This document shows, one piece after another, positions 56,740 to 64,000 of a DNA stretch of 64,000 nt; the stretch's first letter is position 1, and each line of letters opens with the position of its first letter. The position numbers and the translations under genes were made by a program. The stretch is from Deltaproteobacteria bacterium (GTDB lineage: Bacteria; Desulfobacterota; Binatia; Binatales; Binataceae), in contig JAKBMB010000026.1 in assembly GCA_021831785.1 (NCBI GenBank), positions 62,001 to 126,000 of the forward strand, written 5' to 3'. The notes below the pieces were generated by a model. That model ran no database searches. It saw nothing but the letters and a program-made list of their open reading frames with translations, and was not told the DNA's origin.

Positions 56740-57018
56740 ATGAAGCTAAGCGAGGAGCGGATACTATACCTCGCCCGAGAATCGTTGAATCGGCTGCGAG
56801 CTGAGCAACTCGCCGAAATTCCCAATTTTTCCACAGCTTTGCGGCAAGCCCGCGAGCTTATCGCCGAATGGGCGGAAAAGGGTGGCGCGCTGGACGCCGC
56901 GGTCAGGCGCAAGATCGCGACGCTCAAGCGAAAGGTGGTCGAGGGAAGCGCAGAGTGGGAGGTGCTCTACCGCCGGTATCGCGAAGAAGAACTGGCCAAG
57001 CGTCGCCCTCTGAAGTAG
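56740..57018 (+). CDS. DUF507 family protein (second of a tandem pair)
   Basis: 92 residues, helical and highly charged: MKLSEERILYLARESLNRL, then a middle helix and VRRKIATLKRKVVEGSAEWEVLYRRYREEE. Similar in length to its upstream neighbour but clearly diverged, which suggests a heteromeric pair rather than a recent duplication. It lies directly before the heat-shock operon but is separated from it by the CIRCE control region. Confidence 0.84.
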   Translation: MKLSEERILYLARESLNRLRAEQLAEIPNFSTALRQARELIAEWAEKGGALDAAVRRKIATLKRKVVEGSAEWEVLYRRYREEELAKRRPLK

Positions 57019-57175
57019 CCGCTGGCGACCAAAAGCGCTCCTTTGGACCCTCCGCGCGCAAGGGATTTTCGCCTTCTTTTTGAGCGATAGCTCCATCGGG
57101 TGCTGCGGCCGTTAGATTCGAATATACGGCCGCGCATCGCTAATTGAAGCGCGACCACTCAGGGTTCGAGATCAA

Positions 57176-57202
57176 TTAGCACTCTGAATACCAGAGTGCT
57201 AA
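57176..57202. promoter_or_regulatory. CIRCE operator (HrcA-binding site)
   Basis: Perfect match to the consensus TTAGCACTC-N9-GAGTGCTAA (9-bp arms at 57176-57184 and 57194-57202). HrcA binds CIRCE and represses chaperone genes until heat shock. It lies immediately before the groES -35 box. hrcA itself is not in the window. Confidence 0.95.
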
Positions 57203-57231
57203 TTGACAACTGGACCCAGGCTGATTACCTT
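57203..57231 (+). promoter_or_regulatory. Probable groESL promoter
   Basis: TTGACA (57203-57208) adjoins the CIRCE element on its 3' side. The -10 is less clear: TTACCT at 57226-57231 has 17-base spacing, and GATTAC at 57224 is an alternative. Bound HrcA would cover the -35 flank. Confidence 0.55.
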
Positions 57232-57291
57232 TTCGACAGAGCGTTTTGTCTAACGCTCCAATCTTCTACAAAGCGGAGGTGCCTTTGGACT

Positions 57292-57585
57292 ATGAAGGGT
57301 TCTATTAGGCCTTTAGGTGACAGGATTTTGGTAAAGCGGCTCGAGGACGACGAAAAAACCAAGGGCGGAATCATTATCCCGGATACTGCAAAGGAAAAAC
57401 CACAAGAGGGTCGGGTAATCGCGGTCGGCAGAGGCAAGATGACCGAGGAGGGCAAAGTGATTCCGCTTGACCTCAAAGCCGGCGACAAAATTCTGTTCGG
57501 CAAATACGCCGGCAGTGAAGTCAAGATCGGCGGCGAGGAGCATCTTATTCTGCGCGAAGACGACGTGCTTGGCGTCATCGAGTAA
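57292..57585 (+). CDS. groES: Co-chaperonin GroES
   Basis: 97 residues, start at ATG 57292 with GGAGGT 11 bases upstream; the longer open frame from 57196 is not translated protein. It has the full family layout: [36 protein letters not shown] with the mobile loop that caps GroEL, then [16 protein letters not shown] and DVLGVIE. It forms the heptameric lid. Controlled by the CIRCE element 90 bases upstream; groEL follows after 99 bases. Confidence 0.97.
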   Translation: MKGSIRPLGDRILVKRLEDDEKTKGGIIIPDTAKEKPQEGRVIAVGRGKMTEEGKVIPLDLKAGDKILFGKYAGSEVKIGGEEHLILREDDVLGVIE

Positions 57586-57669
57586 ACGATAAGTCGCCTG
57601 GCATCCGGCTTTCGATTCCGGTCCGGGCTTTTCGGTTTTTCGGTTTTTCGGTTTACGTAAAGAAGATAA

Positions 57670-59304
<1,635 letters not shown>

Positions 59305-59343
59305 ATCGATTACATCCGTCGCAGGATTGCGCGAGGTCAGATT

Positions 59344-59384
59344 GGCGGCGGCTTTGAGCAAAGCCGCCGCCGCTTTTTTCTTTT
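59344..59384 (+). terminator. Rho-independent terminator of groESL
   Basis: Perfect 12-bp stem GGCGGCGGCTTT / AAAGCCGCCGCC (59344-59355 and 59360-59371) with a GAGC loop, followed by GCTTTTTTCTTTT. It lies 40 bases after the groEL stop. The rest of the gap to 59789 shows no gene. Confidence 0.92.
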
Positions 59385-59789
59385 CGGCGCAGCGCACCGT
59401 ATGGTGGGCTATATTGCCTAGAGAGGCGCGGCGGGTTCGAGCTCGGCACCGCGCGCAGCGACCGTTCGCGATCATCAATCGGCGTGAGGCGGAGGGCTAA
59501 CTTGTCGCGGTTCAAAGCCCCCGTCCGCGCAGTGTGTCGCAACTAGCCGCGTTTTCGCCTTTACGCCAACCGCTCGCGGTTCCGCGCTGAAGGCGCATTC
59601 CCGTTGATGTCCGATTCCGACCTATAGGTGTCCCATCTTGGTTCGCAAGCAGCTTGTACGGCCGAACATCGATCGCCTCGATCGCCTCAAAGATGGTCAA
59701 TTGGGCTGCCTTTGATGGCGCGAGATTTGCTGGCCGAAGTGTGAATCGGCCTTGTTTGCTGAAACCCAAGCCGGGGAGAGCGGCCTTCA

Positions 59790-60191
59790 ATGGGCGTACG
59801 AACATTAATTGTGGACGACTCGGCCTTCATGCGAGAGATCATCCGCCAGCACTTAGAGCTCTTGGGCTGTCAGATCGTAGGCGAGGCAGAGAATGCGGCG
59901 CAGGCGCTTCAACTGTTTATGGCACTTCAACCGGACTTGGTGACGATCGACGTGGTCATGCCGCAGGTTGGCGGCCTGGATGCGATCGGCGCCTTTCGCA
60001 AGATGCGGGCGAAAAATCCTCGCCTTCCGGTCCTGGTGATGACCGCGATGCCGTTCAACCAGACCCGCGATGCTTTCTTGGCTGAGGGCGCGGTCGACTA
60101 CCTGGTCAAGCCGCTAACCGCGCAAGTCTTCAGGCAAACGGCCCGCAAGCTCAAGCGGCTCTTCCCCGACCTACGTGATGTCGAAGCATGA
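59790..60191 (+). CDS. CheY-like single-domain response regulator
   Basis: 133 residues, receiver domain only: acidic pair D9/D10 (LIVDDS), phosphoacceptor Asp54 (VTIDVVMPQ), the conserved Thr in VLVMTAMP and Lys in DYLVKPL. It has no output domain, so it acts by protein contact. The next gene overlaps it by a few bases and encodes a CheC-like protein. No kinase gene is near. Confidence 0.9.
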   Translation: MGVRTLIVDDSAFMREIIRQHLELLGCQIVGEAENAAQALQLFMALQPDLVTIDVVMPQVGGLDAIGAFRKMRAKNPRLPVLVMTAMPFNQTRDAFLAEGAVDYLVKPLTAQVFRQTARKLKRLFPDLRDVEA

Positions 60192-60828
60192 TAAGCGCCG
60201 TCCGGTGGGCTTCGCCACAGACGTAGCTCGGTGGCGACCTGTGGGGACCGCTGCCCTTGAGCGCGCGGCGGCCAACGTTGCCGACGTTGGAATCACGGCG
60301 CTCGGGGCGATGATTCGCGATACCGTTGTGCTTAAAAGCCAGCGCATCTACGACGCGGAGCATTACGAGCCGTCGCTTGCGCACGCGCCATTACCCGACC
60401 AACTGGTCATTGTCAGCCAGGGCCTTAAAGCACATGGTCAGCATGCAGGCCGGATGTCGATGGTAATGAGCTTAGACCGCGCGTTAGCGCTGGCTGGGTT
60501 GATTGCCGGATGGAACGGTCAGCCCGCTGCGGCTCTGAACCGTATCGACGTCGACGCCATCAAGGAACTGGCCAATATTCTTCTAGGGCGCTGTTTGGAC
60601 GCCGTAAGCGAAGCTATAGCGCTTGAGCCGAAGCCAAGCTTGCCGGCGCTGGTTCAGGGAACGTTGGGGATGATTGCGGCGAGCCTGCGGCCTTCGCCGA
60701 ACGCGATTTGCGTCGAAACAACCTTGAGCGCGTCCGCCCGAGGACTGGAGCTTACACTACTGGCGGCGCTTGACTCTTCCATCTTGCGCCAAGAGCCGGC
60801 GCGCACCGGCAGCGACATCTCACTCTGA
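60178..60828 (+). CDS. CheC/CheX-like protein (possible CheY phosphatase)
   Basis: 216 residues from ATG 60178 (GTG 60175 in frame). Residues about 125-165 read DVDAIKELANILLGRCLDAVSEA, resembling the CheC/CheX phosphatase helix (E-x-x-N-I-L-G), with the key Glu and Asn present once. CheC proteins have two such motifs and CheX one. The N-terminal ~110 residues are not clearly assigned. The overlap with the CheY-like gene supports a regulator-phosphatase pair. It is not part of a chemotaxis operon here; other roles such as control of a sensory pathway are possible. Confidence 0.6.
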   Translation: MSKHDKRRPVGFATDVARWRPVGTAALERAAANVADVGITALGAMIRDTVVLKSQRIYDAEHYEPSLAHAPLPDQLVIVSQGLKAHGQHAGRMSMVMSLDRALALAGLIAGWNGQPAAALNRIDVDAIKELANILLGRCLDAVSEAIALEPKPSLPALVQGTLGMIAASLRPSPNAICVETTLSASARGLELTLLAALDSSILRQEPARTGSDISL

Positions 60829-61617
60829 TTGGACTTCCGCTCGGCCGGGCAGCCGCACGACGTCGATCGTAACGCCCGTCTCGGGCGCGCATGTGACGTG
60901 GACTGCGGAGCCGCTGTCGACCGCTGAATGCGCCGCGGCGGGCGTGCCACTGTAAGCCGCCACGGTTGCACCCTGCGACAAGTCGCGAAAGACATGCACG
61001 TGCCCGAGCGCGACGTAGTCGTAGCCGCTGCCCGCGATTTCCGCGGCCGTGATTCGTGAGCTGCGCAGGCCGTCTTCGTCCTCGGTAAAGAGCCCGTGCG
61101 CCAGAGCGATATTCCACCAGCCGCTCACCGGCGGCGCCAGCCCCTCCAGCGGCCGGTACTGCGTGCTGTGTTCGCGCATCGCGCGGCCCCAGACCCGCGC
61201 GCGCAGTTGCGGGAATTCAAGCGTTTGCCCCTGCGGGTCCAAGATTAAACAAAGGTTTTTAGGAACACCCAAGCGCGCGAATGACGGATAGACGGAACTC
61301 TCATCGTGGGCGTCATGGTTGCCCGGTATTAGCACGACCGGCATCAGGGCGTTTGCAATCTCGTTGCAAGCAAAGGCCATCGCCTCATCGGTTACCCGAT
61401 TTGAGTCGAACAGGTCTCCTGCTATAAGTAGTAGGTCCGCCTGCCTGCGGTTAGCGAGTTGGATCACCGCGGCAAACGCTTGACGTAAGTCTTGGCGAGT
61501 CCGCTCGGCTTGCGCACCCGCCGCGAAGATGTCGCTCTCGAGATGAACATCCGCGGTGTGCAGAATGCGCAGTGGGCGTGACGGCCGCCGCGCGGAAGAG
61601 CGCCCCGGATTCGGCAT
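60820..61617 (-). CDS. SbcD/YhaO-like metallophosphoesterase
   Basis: About 265 residues. The five metallophosphoesterase motifs are visible: HTADVHLES, LIAGDLFDS, IPGNHDAHDE, ALAHGLF and ALGHVHV, so the two-metal site is complete. It resembles the nuclease subunit of SbcCD/Mre11 or YhaO (DNA repair exonuclease), but it is shorter and no SbcC-type ATPase gene is adjacent. The start is uncertain: ATG 61617 is used because the fold begins soon after; in-frame ATG 61680 and GTG 61758 would add unmatched residues. Its stop region overlaps the end of the CheC-like gene, convergently. Confidence 0.8.
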   Translation of the reverse strand: MPNPGRSSARRPSRPLRILHTADVHLESDIFAAGAQAERTRQDLRQAFAAVIQLANRRQADLLLIAGDLFDSNRVTDEAMAFACNEIANALMPVVLIPGNHDAHDESSVYPSFARLGVPKNLCLILDPQGQTLEFPQLRARVWGRAMREHSTQYRPLEGLAPPVSGWWNIALAHGLFTEDEDGLRSSRITAAEIAGSGYDYVALGHVHVFRDLSQGATVAAYSGTPAAAHSAVDSGSAVHVTCAPETGVTIDVVRLPGRAEVQSE

Positions 61618-61885
61618 CTGTTGCCCGTCGAGCGTCGCGCCTGCAAAAGTTTCTTGATCGGCGTAGCTTAATCGGTTCATCGTTAAACACAATAGCTCGG
61701 TGTGCTCCCCATTTCTATGTTCTTTGCGCCCACCGCCGACCCGTTTGGCTTGCGGCACGCGACCGATTGATGATCTATGTAGGGAACAAACTGCATCGGA
61801 TCGGGGCGCAGGAGAGCGTGAGAGCGATGTGCGGCATTAGGCTCCGATCACCATCCGGATGGGTCAGGTTGCGCAAAAGAGCGAC

Positions 61886-62809
61886 ATGAGCGTCGCGCCG
61901 GCAAGACCCGCGGCGCTCAAGCCGGGCGACAAGGTGGCCGTAGTGGCCCCGTGCGCGGCGGTTAAGCCGGAGGGTCTTGAACGAGGCGTGGAAGTTTTGG
62001 CGACCATGGGCTACCGCGTCGAGGTTTCGCCCAAGGCCTTGGACCGCGACGACATTTTGGCCGGTACCGACGCGGTCCGGGCGGCGGAGTTGCAGCGTTT
62101 TTTTGCCGACCCGCAGATAAAGGCGATTTTCGCCGCACGCGGCGGTTACGGGAGCGGCCGACTCTTGCCACTGCTGGACTTCGCAGCGATCGCGCGTCGG
62201 CCCAAGATTTTTGTCGGCTTCTCGGACGTGACTTATCTGCTTAACGCGCTCGTCGGGCAAAGCCAACTGGTCTGTTTTCACGGGCCGACGGTCGCGATGG
62301 ACCTGGCGCGCAGTCTCAGCGCGGTGTCCCTGGCGCATCTGAAGGGCGTGCTGGGGGGCGAGGCCTTCCCGCTGGTCCTGCCGGCACAGGAGGTATTGCA
62401 CGAGGGTTTGGCGCGGGGCGAGCTGATTGGCGGATGCATGTCGGTCGTAGTCGCAATGTTAGGGACGCGCTACGCGCCGTCCTTCGAGGGGCGCATTTTG
62501 CTGCTCGAAGACATCGGTGAGAAGCCCTATCGCGTGGACCGGATGTTGACGCAGTTAGCTCAGTCGGGGGTGCTGAGCAAAGTGGCGGGCGTGGTTTTTG
62601 GCGGCATGCGCGGCTGCGAAGACACTCCCCAGGAGCGGCGGCTCATCCGCCGCTTCGTGCGCGAGCAAACCTGCGCGCTCGGCGTGCCGGTTTTGGCCGG
62701 CCTAGACGTGGGTCACGGCACCGAAAACCTGGTCATCCCGTTCGGCGTGCAGGTGACTCTGGACGGACACAACGGGCGGCTGTGCTTCGCCGATAAGTGG
62801 GTAAGCTGA
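61886..62809 (+). CDS. ldcA: LD-carboxypeptidase (S66 family)
   Basis: Removes the terminal D-Ala from murein tetrapeptides during peptidoglycan recycling. About 307 residues from ATG 61886 (an in-frame ATG at 61859 is possible). Catalytic triad segments: nucleophile Ser in VGFSDVTYLLNA, Glu in LLLEDIGEKPYRVDRML, and His in GLDVGHGTENLVIPFG. ARGGYGSGRLLPLLDF is the S66 signature. The next gene starts within 2 bases, so they form an operon. Confidence 0.93.
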   Translation: MSVAPARPAALKPGDKVAVVAPCAAVKPEGLERGVEVLATMGYRVEVSPKALDRDDILAGTDAVRAAELQRFFADPQIKAIFAARGGYGSGRLLPLLDFAAIARRPKIFVGFSDVTYLLNALVGQSQLVCFHGPTVAMDLARSLSAVSLAHLKGVLGGEAFPLVLPAQEVLHEGLARGELIGGCMSVVVAMLGTRYAPSFEGRILLLEDIGEKPYRVDRMLTQLAQSGVLSKVAGVVFGGMRGCEDTPQERRLIRRFVREQTCALGVPVLAGLDVGHGTENLVIPFGVQVTLDGHNGRLCFADKWVS

Positions 62810-62810
62810 C

Positions 62811-63950
62811 ATGGCGCGTTCGGACTGGACCCAGGTTGCTCGCGCCTTCGAACAGGCTGTAGAAGCCGGCGTGATGCCCGGAGCGGCGGTGCAGGTGCGC
62901 GTTGGCGCTGACATCGCGTTCGAGGCCTGCTTCGGCTCGCGCTGCCTTATGCCGCAGCCCGAACCGATGCGCATCGACACGGTGTTCGACCTCTCGTCTC
63001 TGACCAAGCCGCTGGCTACCACGATAGCCGTGATGTGCCTGGTGAGCCAAGGAAAGCTCAAGCTCGACGACCGCGTGACCCGTTTCTTTCATAACTTCGG
63101 CGTCTACGGCAAAAATTTCATCAGCTTTCGCCACCTACTGGCGCATTGCTCGGGACTTCCGGCCTACCGCCCGTACTATACCGAGATCGCCGCAATGGAG
63201 CGCAAGGGCAAAGTGAACTTCATTGCCAGCCGCGGTGCCCGCGAATACGTTTACTATCAAATCCATCGCGAAAAACCCGAACGGCCGGCCGGCACGGGAG
63301 CGGTCTACTCTGACCTAGGCTTTATCGCACTCGGGGAGATGGTCGAGGAAACCGGCGGCATGGGGCTTGACCGCTTCGTCAGAGACAAGGTCTATCGGCC
63401 GCTGGGACTGCGCGCTACGGACTTTATTGACCTTTCGCTGATGCGCTCGCGCAGGCTCGAGCCCGTGCGCGAGATGTTCGCCGCCACCGAGTTGTGCCCG
63501 TTTCGCAAACGCCTTTTGCTGGGCGAGGTCCACGACAACAACGCCTACGCGATGGGGGGCGTGGCGGGCCACGCTGGGCTTTTCGCCCCGGTGCGAGAGG
63601 TGGGCAAGCTCGCGGCCGAACTGGTGGCCTGTTGGCGCGGCCGGTCGAGCTTTCTGCCCAAAAAGCTCGTCGCCGAATTCTGGCAGCGGGACCAATCGGT
63701 CAAGGGCTCCACGTGGGCGCTGGGATGGGACACGCCGTCGCCCGGGCGTTCGAGCGCCGGCCGCTACTTTTCATCCGCCGCGGTCGGACACCTCGGCTTT
63801 ACCGGCACCTCGCTCTGGATCGAGCCGCAGCGCGAAATAATCGTGGCGCTGTTGACCAACCGCGTGCATCCTCACTCCACTAACGAGGCCATAAGAGAAT
63901 TTCGCCCGAGGATTCACGACTTGGTTATGGAGACTATAAATGGAGCCTAA
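62811..63950 (+). CDS. Serine hydrolase of the beta-lactamase/penicillin-binding class C type
   Basis: 379 residues. SxxK motif Ser63-Leu-Thr-Lys66 (FDLSSLTKPLATT) at the expected place, the second motif as VYSDLGF (Tyr-Ser-Asp in place of Tyr-x-Asn), and HLGFTGTSLWIE near the C-terminus for the KTG/HxG position. No signal peptide is evident, so it is probably cytoplasmic, unlike secreted beta-lactamases. With ldcA before it and a probable mpl after it, a role in cutting murein peptides during recycling is likely, but activity as esterase or amidase cannot be excluded. Confidence 0.85.
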   Translation: MARSDWTQVARAFEQAVEAGVMPGAAVQVRVGADIAFEACFGSRCLMPQPEPMRIDTVFDLSSLTKPLATTIAVMCLVSQGKLKLDDRVTRFFHNFGVYGKNFISFRHLLAHCSGLPAYRPYYTEIAAMERKGKVNFIASRGAREYVYYQIHREKPERPAGTGAVYSDLGFIALGEMVEETGGMGLDRFVRDKVYRPLGLRATDFIDLSLMRSRRLEPVREMFAATELCPFRKRLLLGEVHDNNAYAMGGVAGHAGLFAPVREVGKLAAELVACWRGRSSFLPKKLVAEFWQRDQSVKGSTWALGWDTPSPGRSSAGRYFSSAAVGHLGFTGTSLWIEPQREIIVALLTNRVHPHSTNEAIREFRPRIHDLVMETINGA

Positions 63951-64000
63951 CGCCGCTGCTCACGACCTCGCCGCGCAGATTCGGCTCGCCGCGATGCCCG
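63940..64000 (+). CDS. Start of a gene cut by the right edge, possibly mpl
   Basis: An ATG at 63940 overlaps the serine hydrolase stop by 11 bases and opens a frame to the edge (MEPNAAAHDLAAQIRLAAMP). Twenty residues do not identify a family. Because ldcA, a serine hydrolase and the murein peptide ligase gene (mpl) sit together in several delta-proteobacteria, mpl is the best guess. Confidence 0.4.
   Translation, partial: MEPNAAAHDLAAQIRLAAMP

Overview
The window is GC-rich, densely packed chromosomal DNA of a Gram-negative bacterium. Evidence for a Gram-negative host is lpxA (lipid A synthesis), an RND permease, and peptidoglycan-recycling genes. GatCAB implies indirect Gln/Asn-tRNA charging. 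A tandem DUF507 pair, a CIRCE-controlled groESL and many orphan regulators fit an uncultured delta-proteobacterial or Binatota-like lineage. That placement is inference from gene content only. Apart from the gltB frameshift and a few insertion-sequence or toxin remnants, the genes look intact.

Layout. 0-11 kb: glutamate synthase large subunit (gltB, cut by the window edge, with an apparent one-base frameshift) behind an overlapping Lrp/AsnC regulator; RNase HI with an added zinc-ribbon-like tail; Lon protease; DUF2203; then a DUF4149/HAD/TIGR00725 operon. 11-12 kb: an AbrB-RelE toxin-antitoxin locus with an abnormal toxin C-terminus, an IS481-like terminal repeat and strong hairpins. 12-18.2 kb: a tight five-gene minus-strand operon (acyl-CoA ligase, crotonase-family enzyme, and the Mo/FAD/2Fe-2S subunits of a molybdenum hydroxylase). 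Its composition matches the 2-furoate degradation genes hmfD-E-A-B-C, and it is the most interesting metabolic system here. 18.5-31 kb: a GT39-like membrane glycosyltransferase, two exported or anchored proteins, a diiron protein paired with a PaaG-like isomerase, a membrane orphan, an RND permease without partner genes, and a second acyl-CoA synthetase.

30.8-37.3 kb: glgX-treY-treZ, making trehalose from glycogen-type glucan. 37.3-38.5 kb: an AT-richer patch with a tRNA 3'-end fragment, a terminator-like hairpin and an orphan membrane protein, possibly a small integrated segment. 38.5-46.4 kb: lpxA, yacG, gatCAB, pcrA-type helicase and rlmE. 46.4-56 kb: an exported bifunctional-nuclease-family protein, two radical SAM proteins, an SH3 protein, an NtrC-type regulator overlapping thiE, a DUF6790-like membrane protein and an IS1182-like transposase remnant.

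56.4-64 kb: tandem DUF507 genes, CIRCE-groES-groEL with a strong terminator, a CheY plus CheC-like pair, an SbcD-like phosphoesterase, and an LD-carboxypeptidase/serine hydrolase pair followed by a gene cut off at the right edge that may be mpl.
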